Below are positions 33,022 to 42,963 of a stretch of 64,000 nucleotides of DNA, one piece after another. The stretch comes from Elgaria multicarinata webbii (lineage: Eukaryota > Chordata > Lepidosauria > Squamata > Anguidae). Location: assembly GCF_023053635.1 (NCBI RefSeq), contig NC_086192.1:14546001-14610000 (forward strand), in the 5' to 3' direction. Every line of letters starts with the position of its first letter. Within the stretch, counting starts at the first letter, position 1. The translations under genes and the position numbers were made by a program. The notes under the pieces were generated by a model, which saw only the letters and a program-made list of their open reading frames with translations, was not told the DNA's origin and ran no database searches.

Positions 33022-36000
33022 GTTTCCCGCCTCTCCCTCTGGATCAAGGCTGGGCACAACACAAATGAAAACATCACACAACTAATTAAAACATTTAAAA
33101 CCAATACATCGCTAAAAGCAGCACATCATTAAAAGGCACATTTAAAATTCCGCTGGGTAGGCCTGCCGGAAGAGATCAGTCTTTATGGCTTTCTTAAATT
33201 CCGGAAGACTGTTAAGTTGACGAATCTCTCCCGGCAGGCCGTTCCACAGTCTGGGAGCGGCAGAAGAGAAGGTCCGCTGGGTACTAGTTGTCAGCCGTGT
33301 TTTTGTTGGCTGGAGTAAATTCTTCCCAGAGGACCTGAGTGTGCAGGGTGGATTGTACGGGAGAAGGCGATCCCGCAGGTAGCCTGGACCCAAACCATGT
33401 AGGGCTTTAAAGGTGATAACCAACACTTTGTACTTTGCCTGGAAACTAATCGGCAGCCAGTGAAGAGATTTTAAAATTGGTGTAATGTGGTCCCCCCTAG
33501 GTGTACCTGGCTGCCATATTTTGAACTAATTGAAGTTTCCGGACTAGGCGCAAAGGTAGCCCTATGTATTGCAGAAGTCGAGCCTCGAAGCTACCAGCGC
33601 ATGCACGACCGTCTTTAGGTCTTCCGACTCTAGGAAGGGGCGCAGCTGGCGTATGAGCCGAAGCTGATAGTGGGCACTCCTGGCCGTCGCATCGATCTGG
33701 GCTGTCCTTTCGAGCGACGGATCCAGAAGCACCCCCAAGCTGTCTTTCAAGGGGAGTGTAACCCCATCCAGAACCGTTTGACTGCTTTTCCCTCGCCACT
33801 GAAGAACTCTAGTCAGCCCCAAACTGTCTGGGGTTATGGGGGGAAGGGTTCCCAGTGCAAAGGCTGCCATGGCTTGAGATTCCAAGGGAAATGGCTTGGT
33901 GTCGCAAAACAGAAGTTATCTGAGGGGCAGGGCCCTACCTCCTGGGTCACGCCAATCCGGAACTCCTGCAACGCGTCCAACATTCTGTAGGCATCAAACG
34001 CACGAACAAGCTGGATTCTCTGTAGTGCCTCCACCTACAGGATAAGTTGGGGGGGAACGGACGGGTAAGGCAGACAGAGGCAGAGAAAGCATAGGCATTC
34101 TGGGAGTTGTAGTCCAACACATCTGGAGCGCCCCAGGTTGAGGAAAGCTGCCCTAGAAACTCAACTGTTGGGTGGAGTTTTCCCACTGCGTTGACTAACG
34201 TGTTGTCTGAACCCAGCCACTGTTTGACTATTTTTGCCTTGGCTTTGAAAAACTTTATAAATGTTTTGCAGGGTTTGAAGTGTGTATAGCACTGACTTCT
34301 ACGGGCACCTTTTGATATCCAAGTTTCAGCACACGCACTTTCCCCATCCAAATGAACTGGGGGACATTCAAAACAAGTCCAGGAACAAGACGAACTGAGC
34401 TTCGAGGTGAAACCCGTCCTGGCTACCACCAGATAGCAACAGCCGTTATCTCTCCTCGGTGAATTCTGACCTGCTCTCGCTCGTCGTCGGTCCTGCGTTC
34501 GAGGAGCTGCAGCAACCGGGAGGCCGTGAACCCCCCGGTGGAGTCAATATACAGGACGTCCTGTTTAAGGCTGTGAGACACGTCGGCTGCTACGTTGAGG
34601 CACACCTAGAAACACGGAAAGAGGGAGAGAGCTCAAGTCTCCGCATGGGCATCATTTCCAAAACGGCAACGCTCAAATATTTATTGCGGCCTTTTCCGTT
34701 CAGCGCCGCTGCCCTGATGGCCTCCTCTAAACGAGAGACGCTCCTGACTGGTCACTCACGGACGTTTTCAGGTTGATTACTGTAACGGAAGCCAGGGTCC
34801 ACCTGACGTCCCTGCAAGGTAGGCTCCTGGACCAAACGTCCTAGATTCCCAGGCAACCCGCCTCCCTAGCCCTGTCTACAACCGGGAGGAGCCAGTTGTT
34901 CCGAGAATAAAGCACAAACACACATTAGGGATCAATGCAGGTTTATCAACACCACTAAGACTAACATGTAAGGCCTTGGTCGGTAAAAGCTAAGCAGAGG
35001 GGAAAGGAAAGATTAGGGGAAGGAGGTGAGGGGAAAGGAGTGAGGAAAGAGATTGAAGGGAAAAGGCTAGCAATTACGCCAATATAACCATCGGTCATTC
35101 CACCACCCAGCTGCAGCGGCAGCTGACCTTGTCCACAATACTCCAACACGTTAAAACATAAGAAAAGCTTATCTAACCGCGAGCAGCCCCCTTTGACTGC
35201 TCAGACCGGATTTTCCCCTTGACACGCGTGTCGCCCAGCAAAGGAAGATGGAGACTCTTTATCCAGAGGCCCACGCAGAGTCATCCCAGTTAGAGGCATT
35301 TTGCTAGGAGGACATGAACATCAAAAGAGCGGCTGGATGCCTGATTCAAGAATGAGCCTACCTGGGTCTTGCCAGTGCCAGGGCCTCCCACGAGCTCCGT
35401 CATTTCCCCGGTGTACAGGCCAGAGTCTAGAAGTTTGTCCAAGCTAAAACAGCAGCAGGAAGGAGAATGAGGAAGTTAGAACAAAGGACATCTGTTGTCT
35501 ACTTATTCTTTTATGATAGCACTCTTCAAGGACTTGAAAGGTTGTCATACAGAGGAGGGCCAGGATCTCTTCTCCATCACCCCAGAGTGCAGGACACGGA
35601 ATAACGGGCTCAAGTTACAGGAAGTCAGATTCCAGCTGGACATCAGGAAAAACATCCTGACTGTTAGAGCAGTACGACAATGGAACCAGTGACCTAGGGA
35701 GGTTGTGGGCTCTCCCACACTAGAGGCATTCAAGAGGCAGCTGGACAACCATCTGTCTGGGATGCTTTAGGGTGGATTCCTGCATTGAGCAGGGGGTTGG
35801 ACTCGATGGCCTTGTAGGCCCCTTCCAACTCTGCTGTTCTATGATTCTATGATTAGATTTATCTCCTGCCTTTTTTCCCCTCTTCCAAAGAACACAATGC
35901 AGCTTACGTGATCTGCTCCTCCTCTCCATTTTATCCTCACAACAACAACCCCGCGAGGTAGGCAAGGTTGAGAGTCAGGGACTGATGCAAACTCACCCAG

Positions 36001-39000
36001 TCCAACACTCTGTCCACCGTACCGCACCTCTGCATGTCCAGGACTTCATTTAAAGGCCCTCCGGACGTTTTGGCTGACCACGCCCATCATCCTTCACCAT
36101 TGGACCCTAGTAGGGTGGCCACTCTCCGTCCCCTGGCACCTCTGTGGTGAAACGCCGATAGACACTTCAGGCTGGAAGTGCAGAGCGGCCGGCCCATTTC
36201 AGGCAGTGGGTACCGAGGAAGACCAGGGCTGGGATTGCAGCCTCTCTGACCTTTGGATCCCTGTCGACAAGATGGCCGTGGTGCTCTTGAGCTCCTCATA
36301 GAGATCCGCCCCGTTGACCGGGAAGGAGGAAAACTGTGCCAGCAACACGCGCCTGACGGCGACCAAGGCCTGGAAAAAGAAGCAGAGGGGTCAAGCCCAG
36401 GCCTGCGGTCGGAAGAGCGGACAACCCCCAGCAAAGCCGAGAGATCTATTAATTAGGGTGACCCTATGGAAAGGAGGACCGGGCTCCTGTATCTTTAACA
36501 GTTGTATTGAAAAGGAAATTCCAGCAGGTGTCCTATGTATATAGGGAGAACCTGGTGAAATTCCCTCTTCATCACACCAGTTAAAGCTGCCCTCTTTTAA
36601 ATCTGGTCACTCTAATATAGCTCCTGCAGCTTTAACTGCTGTGATGAAGAGGAAATTTCCCCAGGTTCTCCATATATACAAATGACACCTGCTGAAATTC
36701 CCTTTTCTGTGCAACTGTTAAAGATACGGGAGCCCTGTCCTCCTTTTCATAGGGTCACCCTATATATGGAGAACCTGGGGAAATTCCCTCTTCATCACAC
36801 CAGTTAAAGCTGCCCTCTTTGAAATCTGGTCACTCTAATATAGCTCCTGCAGCTCTCACTGTTGTGATGAAGAGGAAATTTCACCAGGTTCCCCATATAT
36901 ACAAATGACACCTGCTGAAATTCCCTTTTCTGTGCAACTGTTAAAGATGCAGGAGCCCTGTCCTCCTTTCCATAGGGTCACCCTATATTAATGGCGGGGA
37001 CAACGACGACTAGGAGTCTGAAGAGCAAAGGGGCTTCCAGATAGACCTGCCCGTCAGTTACCAGAACTTCCCCCTACTTGCTTGTCCTCCAGCTGTGTTG
37101 CACTACAAATCCCATCATCCACAGCCAAGTGGGGATGATGGGAGTTGAAATCCAACACAGCTTGTGGGGGGGGGCGGTGTTGCTGGCTTAGGGAACTTCC
37201 GTTCAACTAGCACCATCCCTATCAGCCTGTACAAGAGCCCGTGACACCGCAACCTGGTGGGTTGGGTCGCAACTCCCAGAATCCCTCAGCCAGCCGTGCC
37301 ATGGGTGGCTCTACGACGAGGCGAAGAGATTCTGGCAGCGGGAAAGGGCCGGCTCGTGCAACTCTTGAGGGACTCTTCACACAACACGCTAACCCACACT
37401 CAGGGGTTGAGTGCGGGATGTTTCGAAGCCTGGTTTGTTTGCGTAGCTGTGGGTTGGCGTGTCGTCTGAACGCCGCGTGTTTTCCGCAGGGTGGGTTAGC
37501 CTGTTGTCTGAACGCAGCCGGGGTGGCTTGTTAACCACGGGTTCTCAAGGTGGCTTGTTTGAGAAAATAAGCCAGTCTGCAGGTTTAACAACCCACCCTG
37601 GCCGCATTCAGGCCACACACTAACCCCACGGCTCAACCAACAACCCACGGTTCAAAACAACCAGAGCGATCATGGCAGAGAGTTGCCGAGGCCCTGAAAA
37701 TAGAAGCATTTGCTCCAAATAAGTCACCCTATAGGCGGGATTGCCCAGTGAAGGAACAGCTTCCCCTGGCTGGTGGCAGGCAGGGCTGTGGAGAGGAAAT
37801 GGCCCGGATATTTTCTCACCTTGTAAGACAAAGAACACTTCTGGGCAACTTCTTCCAAATCGGCCGAGACGAGATCCACCACTACGAAAGAGGTTTGGGG
37901 GAGGAAGAGTGATGGGCTGGAAAATGTCCCAAAGGCCAGGTATTTTCCCCGCTATAACGCACACCTTTCATTTCAATTGGCCACACCCCCTTGGCTCACC
38001 CAAACCTGCCAAGCCCCGCCCCGTGACCGGCCCCTGGCTCCGCTCTAACCAGGCATTAAGGAACCCTAAGCACCATTCACCTTGAAATTTGAAGCCATTT
38101 ACAGGGGAGTAATACCTCTGACCGTTATTGGGGACAGAGCCGGGCAAAACGACAAAATGGTGCCCCTCCCATACCCATGTACTTCCTTCCAGATTCACCA
38201 TCCTTCTTCAACACCCACGACATCTTCCGCCACACCTGAAGGCAGCAGGCCAGCGTAGGGGGTGTAGGAAAGGCCACGTGACCCCCAATTCTCTCCTCCA
38301 TCACCTTCCGGCCACTTCCCAGCAGGGCTGAGCGGGGGGGGGGGGGCGGGGGGGCAGTTGGCATGGGCTTACTCTGAGTCCCCCTGGGCAAAGTTGCTTG
38401 ATTTTTCTGTTGTTGATGATGAATTTGCCCAAAGAAAAGCGCGTAAAGCATTTCTGAATGTGAAGAAGTAATGTCTTGAATAAAAGTGCTTGCCATTACC
38501 ATTTTTTATAAATCCTCTAGTTCATAGAATCATAGAATAGCAGAGTTGGAAGGGGCCTACAAGGCCATCGAGTCCAACCCCCTGCTCAATGCAGGAATCC
38601 ACCCTAAAGCATCCCTGACGGAGGGTTGTCCAGCTGCCTCTTGAAGGCCTCTAGTGTGGGAGAGCCCACCACCTCCCTAGGTCACTGGTTCCATTGTCGT
38701 ACTGCTCTAACAGTCAGGAAGTTTTTCCTGATGTCCAGCCGGAATCTGGCTTCCTGTCACTTGAGCCCGTTATTCCGTGTCCTGCACTCTGGGAGGATCG
38801 AGAAGAGATCCTGGCCCTCCTCTGTGGGACAACCTTTTAAGTATTTGAAGAGTCCTATCATATGTATTTAGAACTGATTAAAAAATACTTAATGAGCAGT
38901 TTGAAATGGGGCCTACATTTCCCATCTGGCCTGGGCCAACTACCAGCTTTGCCCAGGCCTGCCTCCCAGCATTTGCTGCCTGAGGTAACGGCCTCACTTT

Positions 39001-39470
39001 GCCTCATGGTAGAGCCAGCCCTGACTGGAGAGCAAAGAACAGGGACGGAACAGCTAGCGTGTCAAGTCACATTTGCTCAGCTGGAAAGGCTTTCGCCTGC
39101 AGTGGGATGTGCGACTACAAGTGGATGTTGCCTGCTGTGGATTATTCGCAGACCGTTGCCGTCCCGCCCAGCCTCTGCACCTTCACCTCACCTAGATTGC
39201 TTCTTCTGCAGCATTGACAAAAAAAAAAAATCAAGACTGCAAGGTTGGGATTGCAAGCTAGGCTTTCTTGTTCTTCTCTCACCTTCTTCAAAGGAGCGGC
39301 GTAAAGGGCCAACGCCGACAGACCAACGCTCCCCCTAAGAGGCGGGACAGGCTCTTTCTTCCCAAATAGCTAAAGGGGCTCCAGTGCTCACCTGTCTTGA
39401 TCCCATTTGTCTTTAGAAGCTGGGCCATCTCAGCGGTCATCCCCGGACACAGCCCTTCTCGGAGAATCAT
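28357..39470 (-). CDS. RAD51D: RAD51D, RAD51 paralogue ATPase, whole coding span (10 exons)
   Basis: Exons 39470-39392, 37881-37820, 36369-36251, 35443-35362, 34605-34471, 34034-33939, 32614-32524, 31942-31872, 31146-30979 and 28440-28357 join in phase to 987 nt: 328 aa plus stop, the same length as human RAD51D. The small N-terminal helical domain (1-~80) is followed by the RecA-like ATPase core. Walker A is GGPGTGKTQ (106-114, K112) and Walker B is VKVLVVDS (D205). The conserved [16 protein letters not shown] lies near 260-275. RAD51D acts in the BCDX2 complex (RAD51B-C-D-XRCC2), which supports RAD51 filaments in homologous recombination and fork protection. The gene is intact as read and is the tandem upstream neighbour of RFFL. 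Confidence 0.96.
28688..28756 (-). repeat. L2-like LINE tail (antisense)
   Basis: (TTTA)n then atttctataccgcccaatag and agctctctgggcggttcaca. In RAD51D intron 9. Confidence 0.75.
28915..29550 (+). repeat. ~31-34-bp minisatellite in RAD51D intron 9, about 20 copies
   Basis: Unit gagagaaacagtcctacaac followed by cctatgcatgttta, with small length variants. The same unit occurs at 31505, 45310, 57185 and 58885. Confidence 0.9.
29790..30008 (+). repeat. tRNA-derived SINE
   Basis: Head acagtgtagcagttagagtg, then ggattctaccttcc as a diverged B-box, gggttgttgtgcggataaaa and an A-rich tail. Older-looking than the copy at 18655. Confidence 0.65.
30125..30665 (+). repeat. L2-like LINE 3' fragment with two tails
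   Basis: Starts in the block encoding [20 protein letters not shown], then a long 3' UTR. Two successive tails (agagagctccggctattagg and agagagcttcggctatgggg) each end in (AATA)n. In RAD51D intron 9. Confidence 0.75.
30979..31146 (-). CDS. RAD51D: RAD51D coding exon 9 (residues 246-301)
   Basis: A 168-nt exon encoding [12 protein letters not shown] then [20 protein letters not shown] and on to LMKSPRQ. It carries the TNH-T-RD motif and the most conserved C-terminal block. Acceptor tttttag, donor GTGAGA, phase 0 at both ends. Confidence 0.95.
31505..31572 (+). repeat. Two copies of the ~33-bp minisatellite unit
   Basis: cctacaatcctatgcatgtt occurs twice in succession. In RAD51D intron 8, close to exon 8. 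Confidence 0.75.
31872..31942 (-). CDS. RAD51D: RAD51D coding exon 8 (residues 222-245)
   Basis: A 71-nt exon encoding [19 protein letters not shown] then GMAVV. Human has [23 protein letters not shown]. Acceptor ctccacag, donor GTAAGC. Confidence 0.94.
32030..32455 (+). repeat. CR1 LINE 3' end
   Basis: Contains ctggaaacaaagccctacaa, ggcatgtttagcctggagaa and gagcagggggttggactcga, ending in a diverged terminal repeat. In RAD51D intron 7. Confidence 0.88.
32524..32614 (-). CDS. RAD51D: RAD51D coding exon 7, Walker B (residues 192-221 plus 1 nt)
   Basis: A 91-nt exon encoding [20 protein letters not shown] then [10 protein letters not shown]. The hydrophobic strand ending in D205 is Walker B. 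Acceptor gtcctcag, donor GTAATT (weaker than average). Confidence 0.93.
32955..33895 (-). repeat. L2-like LINE 3' fragment (antisense), longest copy
   Basis: Begins with (ATA)n at about 32970-33022. Minus-strand frames encode [40 protein letters not shown] and, further up, [35 protein letters not shown]. It fills RAD51D intron 6 almost completely. Confidence 0.82.
33939..34034 (-). CDS. RAD51D: RAD51D coding exon 6 (residues 160-191)
   Basis: A 96-nt phase-0 exon encoding [20 protein letters not shown] then [12 protein letters not shown], aligned with human [20 protein letters not shown]. Acceptor cctgtag, donor GTAGGG. A minus-strand L2-like LINE fills most of the next intron and ends only about 40 nt from this exon's donor. 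Confidence 0.95.
34090..34152 (-). repeat. hAT-type MITE, single arm
   Basis: ggcattctgggagttgtagt and on to ccccaggttgaggaaagctg: the right arm of the family only. Confidence 0.7.
34471..34605 (-). CDS. RAD51D: RAD51D coding exon 5 (residues 115-159)
   Basis: A 135-nt phase-0 exon encoding [20 protein letters not shown], then [20 protein letters not shown] and DEREQ. It matches the human [19 protein letters not shown] region. Acceptor tttctag, donor GTCAGA. Confidence 0.95.
34765..35165. repeat. Two-copy dispersed element, copy A
   Basis: Shares ctgcaaggtaggctcctgga and gtaaggccttggtcggtaaa with 54145-54420. Contains aataaagcacaaacacacat. It resembles a retroelement end, but the family is not recognised. 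In RAD51D intron 4. Confidence 0.5.
35362..35443 (-). CDS. RAD51D: RAD51D coding exon 4, Walker A (residues 87-114)
   Basis: An 82-nt exon encoding [19 protein letters not shown] then GGPGTGKTQ, the ATP-binding P-loop. Human has serine where this has threonine (GSGKT versus GTGKT), a conservative change. Acceptor gttttag, donor GTAGGC. Confidence 0.96.
35512..35857 (+). repeat. CR1 LINE 3' end
   Basis: Encodes [40 protein letters not shown] and ends with the attctatgattctatga-type repeat. Confidence 0.9.
35860..36035 (-). repeat. tRNA-derived SINE (antisense)
   Basis: ttttatcctcacaacaacaa, gcgaggtaggcaaggttgag and the reversed head near 36000. It directly abuts the CR1 copy. Confidence 0.6.
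36251..36369 (-). CDS. RAD51D: RAD51D coding exon 3 (residues 48-86 plus 2 nt)
   Basis: A 119-nt exon encoding [20 protein letters not shown], then [19 protein letters not shown]. It ends the N-terminal domain and linker. Acceptor ttttccag, donor GTCAGA. The split serine codon is completed by exon 4. Confidence 0.94.
36454..36985. mobile_element. Palindromic DNA transposon with internal duplication and 7-bp target duplication
   Basis: Termini TAGGGTGACCCTATGG and CCATAGGGTCACCCTA are inverted. TATTAAT flanks it at 36447-36453 and 36986-36992. A ~224-bp segment (about 36540-36762) is repeated at 36763-36985, so the element has one left end and two successive right ends. Noncoding; superfamily not assigned. 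In RAD51D intron 2. Confidence 0.75.
37083..37178. repeat. hAT-type palindromic MITE, diverged copy
   Basis: ctccagctgtgttgcactac is mirrored by gggagttgaaatccaacaca. Confidence 0.55.
37372..37662. repeat. Palindromic 'gctaacccac' element
   Basis: cacgctaacccacactcagg, gtgggttggcgtgtcgtctg and caaccaacaacccacggttc in inverted arrangement. It ends about 160 nt from RAD51D exon 2. Confidence 0.6.
37820..37881 (-). CDS. RAD51D: RAD51D coding exon 2 (residues 27-47)
   Basis: A 62-nt exon encoding [21 protein letters not shown], nearly identical to human. Acceptor ttcgtag, donor GTGAGA. It is easy to miss because no long open frame covers it. Confidence 0.94.
38522..38868 (-). repeat. CR1 LINE 3' end (antisense)
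   Basis: Starts tcatagaatcatagaatagc and carries the reverse of the CR1 C-terminal frame. In RAD51D intron 1. Confidence 0.9.
39392..39470 (-). CDS. RAD51D: RAD51D coding exon 1 (residues 1-26)
   Basis: Encodes [20 protein letters not shown] and on to NGIKT, close to human MGVLRVGLCPGL. The ATG lies two bases after an acceptor-like cccccag, suggesting the 5' UTR comes from a separate exon. It ends in phase 1 at donor GTGAGC. Confidence 0.92.
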
Positions 39471-39574
39471 TGCTGGGGGGTTGATCCTGGACAGGAAAAT
39501 ACCGAGGGCTAAATCATAAGCCGTGCAAGGTTCTCACGGTTTCCCCAAACGATCACATCCCCGCCCGCTGTATT

Positions 39575-40012
39575 TAATTTCTAATTTAGGTGTGGTGATT
39601 CGGAAATGTATACATTATTCCAAGTGTGTTCGCACTATCGATTTGTGTAAGGAATATGATATTAGCAGTTTTATTCTCAATTCCTTTCTCAATTATGCCT
39701 AGCAGTCACACGCTGGACCGACGTTTTCTTGGTCTATCACTGCTATCTCAGACCCTATCGACTCATACCTGAAGTTGGGATGGTTTGCCTCTACCTGCAT
39801 CCCTTTACCTTTGCTTACCCTGAGCTGCATTTGCCACTCGGATGCCCGTTCTCCCAGTTTGGAAAGATCTTTTTTGCTCCCCGGACTCCCTTTTGGTTTC
39901 AAACACTCCAAATAATTTGGTGTCATCAGCAAACTCGGCTTACACCTCACTGCTTACTCCAAATTTCAGGTCGCTGATGAACAAGTGGGAAAGCAATACA
40001 AATGCCCAATGC
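39575..40012 (-). repeat. CR1 LINE internal fragment (antisense)
   Basis: The minus-strand frame reads KKDLSKLGERASEWQMQLRV then EANHPNFRYESIGSEIAVID, the CR1 reverse-transcriptase C-terminal part. It lies between RAD51D coding exon 1 and its probable promoter. Confidence 0.82.
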
Positions 40013-40288
40013 AGGAAGTATTGGGAGATGTTATATCTTGCATTGATGGGTAGAAAAATCAGTTGCAGCAATAAATGCATTAAAAAGAAAAGAAAAAAAC
40101 ACAGTGGATCCGGAGCAGAACATTTGCCGGCCATCAAGACAATGGTTGCTTTTTGCAAAAACCCACAGTGGGGAGAGGGTTTGGGGCAGTCTGGAAGAGG
40201 CAGCGCTATGCCAGCACCTGCAAAAGCAGGGCTCCAGAAGCGGACCCCGAAGCCCCTGGCAGCTCCGGAGACCCCGGCCCGGACTTAC

Positions 40289-40430
40289 CCGGGGCGCGCG
40301 CGCACATGCAAGGCAGGCAGCCGGGCTGGAGCCCTTCCTTGCAGCTCTCGATCGCCCGCTCTGTTCCTAGAACGGCCACCCGTCCTCCCCCGATCCAGGG
40401 CGTTAGCCCCACCTGCTGGCTGGAGCGGGA
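40289..40430 (-). promoter_or_regulatory. RAD51D: Probable RAD51D promoter and noncoding first exon
   Basis: A short GC- and CpG-rich block lies just upstream of RAD51D coding exon 1. On the minus strand it ends with a near-perfect donor (ccccgg then GTAAGT) at 40289. A UTR exon is expected because the coding start sits two bases after an acceptor. The right edge is arbitrary; a 0.9-kb pyrimidine tract begins immediately beyond. Confidence 0.5.
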
Positions 40431-40445
40431 CGTGACAGGGCTATC

Positions 40446-41335
40446 TTGTTCAGCCTTTCCTTCCTCTTTTCCTTCCTTCCTTCCTTTCTCTTTTCCAGAG
40501 TTCCCTCTCTCTCTCTCTCTCTTTCTTTCATTCTTTCTTTCTTTCTTTCTTTCTTTCATTCTTTCTTTCTTTCTTTCATTCATTCTCTCTCTCTCTTTCC
40601 TTTCCTTTCCTTTGGTCTTTTCTATCTCCTCCCCCCTTTTCATTCTTCCTTTTCTTGTTTTTCCTTTCCATTCTTCTCTTTCATTCTTTCTTTCCTTCCC
40701 TTCTTCCTTATTTCTTCCTTCCTTCCTTCCTTCCTTCCTTCCTTCCTTCCTCCTTTTGGTTTTTTGGTCTTTCTTTCTTCTTTTCATTCTTTCTTCCCTT
40801 CCCTTCTCCCTTATTCCTTCCTTCCTTCCTCCCTCCTTTTGGTCTTTTCTTCTTCCTTCTTCTTTTCATTCTTCCTTTTCTTGTTTTTCCTTTCCATTCT
40901 TCTCTTTCATTCTGTCTTTCCTTCCCTTCTCCCTTATTTCTTTCCTCCTTCCTCCCTCCTTTTGGTCTTTTGGTCTTTTCTTCTTTCTTTCTTTCTTCTT
41001 CTTTTCATTCTTTCTTCCCTTCCCTTCTTCCTTATTTCTTCCTTCCTTCCTTCCTTCCTTCCTTCCTCCTTTTGGTTTTTTGGTCTTTCTTTCTTCTTTT
41101 CATTCTTTCTTCCCTTCCCTTCTCCCTTATTCCTTCCTTCCTCCTTTTGGTCTTTTCGTCTTTCTTCTTCTTTTCATTCTTCCTTTTCTTGTTTTTCCTT
41201 TCCATTCTTCTCTTTCATTCTTTCTTTCTTTCCTTCCTTTCTCCCTTATTTCTTTCCTTCTTCCTTCCTTCCCTCCTGCCGTCCCTTCTTTCCTCCTTTT
41301 TTTCTTTTCTTTCTTTTTTTGTCCACCTTCTCCAC
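40446..41335. repeat. 0.9-kb polypyrimidine tract with higher-order repeats
   Basis: Plus strand is almost only C and T: CTTT, CTTC, CCTT runs. A longer block starting cattcttccttttcttgttt recurs at about 40642, 40867 and 41177, showing higher-order duplication. It gives long spurious open frames. It begins within about 20 bp of the CpG-rich RAD51D promoter block. Confidence 0.9.
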
Positions 41336-41540
41336 ACTATGCATAATTTTCTCCACCTCTGTCATGCCTCCCCTTAGCCTCCTTTTCCCAAGCTAAGCAA
41401 TCCCAGCTGTTGTCACCTTCCCTCATAGAGGAGATGCTCCAGCCCCTTAAGTTGCCCTTTTCTGCACTTTTCCCAGCTCCATAATATCCTCTCTTTTTTT
41501 AGGTGTGATGACCAGAACTGTACATGAAGTATAAACTAGA
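41335..41540 (-). repeat. CR1 LINE fragment (antisense), part 1 of a split copy
   Basis: The minus-strand frame includes ELGKVQKRAT, the CR1 region following EYCVQFWSP in the family. The next upstream part of the same element is at 42286-42372. Confidence 0.75.
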
Positions 41541-41749
41541 GTGTCCATTTCCCCGACACGCAGACACATGTCCAGACATGCATTCGCACACGCAAACACA
41601 CGTGTACATGCAAGCACAAGAGGACCCACACCCGCTTTAGGACACCCCACCAGAAGCCCACCCGGGGGCACCTAGAAAAAGCAAATGAGCACAAGAAAGA
41701 AGAGAAGAAGCGTAGCCAGATGCCCCAGTAAAGGACTCCATTTACCCCC

Positions 41750-42280
41750 GTGTAAGGGGCACGTAGGTGACTTCCAAGCCCCTTTCTTGCCAGACGAAGT
41801 TAATCCTGCTGAATCCACATTGCTGGTTAACTGGCAGAATAACACCAGAGGTCAGTTCGAAATAACACCGACCCGTTAAACTCAGCCAGGTCCTCAGGAC
41901 TGCGCCTTAGCCACATCACCAATAAGAGAGAAGCTACAAGCCCAAAGCAGTACTGGGAAAGCACATGGCGATGGCGGTGGCCAGGCATCTCCCCCTTGCA
42001 GTTCCTTCCTGTGGCCGCCGCTCCAGAGCAACTGAGCATGCCCAAGTGATGTAACAGATGAAATGGACCAATTAGAGGGGGGCAAATAACATGTAACATC
42101 CCAACTATATATACCGTGATTTGAATATAGCGCAGTGCGAACCTGCCTTTGTAGCGCGCGAGCGCCAGGTCATCACCTATTCTCGAGAATAAACGCTTGG
42201 AGCCCAATGCCTTGACGAAGATCTTTCGCGAGTGTTTCATGATTGGATTTGGGCACACTCGGATCTGGCATGATTTATGC
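41750..42280 (+). mobile_element. Retroviral-like solo LTR, fossil (approximate ends)
   Basis: The order of signals fits an LTR: CCAAT-type motifs near 41920 and 42068, a TATA-like run at about 42106-42113, and AATAAA at 42188-42193 followed by a short U5-like part. No internal coding region is attached, so it would be a solo LTR. It sits between two parts of one CR1 copy and is therefore younger than that CR1. Family not determined; treated as broken. Confidence 0.45.
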
Positions 42281-42285
42281 AACAT

Positions 42286-42372
42286 ACACAGTATTCTACG
42301 TGTGGCCGCATCATTGATTTGTATAAAGGCGGTATGATACTGGCAGTTTCATTCTCAATTCCTTTTCTTATC
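42286..42372 (-). repeat. CR1 LINE fragment (antisense), part 2 of a split copy
   Basis: acacagtattctacgtgtgg and gatttgtataaaggcggtat are the reverse of the CR1 PLYKSMVRPHLEYC region. It continues 41335-41540 across the insertion. Confidence 0.75.
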
Positions 42373-42960
42373 TCACTCTAACCACTACACCACACTGGTT
42401 CTCCGTGTGTTACAATATTTGCATGTCACGGCCCCTACAGTCGGCTCAGCCGATTCCTTTGCCTTTGGGCTAGTGCCGCAGGAATTTAGGGCCCTCGTTC
42501 CGTCTTTCGGAATTCCTCCGAGCGCTCCAGAAGGAATGTCATTTCTGAACGCAATCTTTGCCGGCCGCGTGTTCTGGAAGCTACTGGAGACGCCCCGTCT
42601 GCCGCAGCTGCTGCTGGAATTCTTCTGGGACTCCAGAGTGAAACCAGTTGTTCCTGGGTTTCAAATGTCGCACACTTCCTTAAATAGAAAGGGAAAGGGG
42701 GTTGTGCATTTCGGCCGGGTGGGCCAACCAGGGTAGCTATTTGCCTTTCTTTTCTTTTTTGCCATTGAAAACTCCACCAGTTTGCGTTGCCCAAGACCGA
42801 TGCATATGTGTATTTTAGGATGTGTATTTTACTGAATTATTTGGGCATGTCCTTTGCACTCGATTTAAAACCAGGTCCTGTCCCGTCCCCTGGAAGTCAC
42901 TCCATCACCCCTAAGGGCTTGCTCCTTGTGCAACAGTCCCTGGCACATGACTGGTTGACT
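42373..42960. other. UNC45B upstream region
   Basis: A short reversed SINE head (ctctaaccactacaccacac) at about 42378-42397, then unclassified sequence leading into the candidate TATA promoter. No gene recognised. Confidence 0.4.
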
Positions 42961-42963
42961 GAG

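Noticed and set aside
40153-41396. Very long open frames rich in F, S, L and P on the plus strand
   Set aside because: They come from the polypyrimidine tract, are open in all three frames and have no protein-like composition.
41827-42285. 152-residue minus-strand open frame
   Set aside because: It lies within the LTR-like element on the opposite strand to its signals, and shows no recognised homology.
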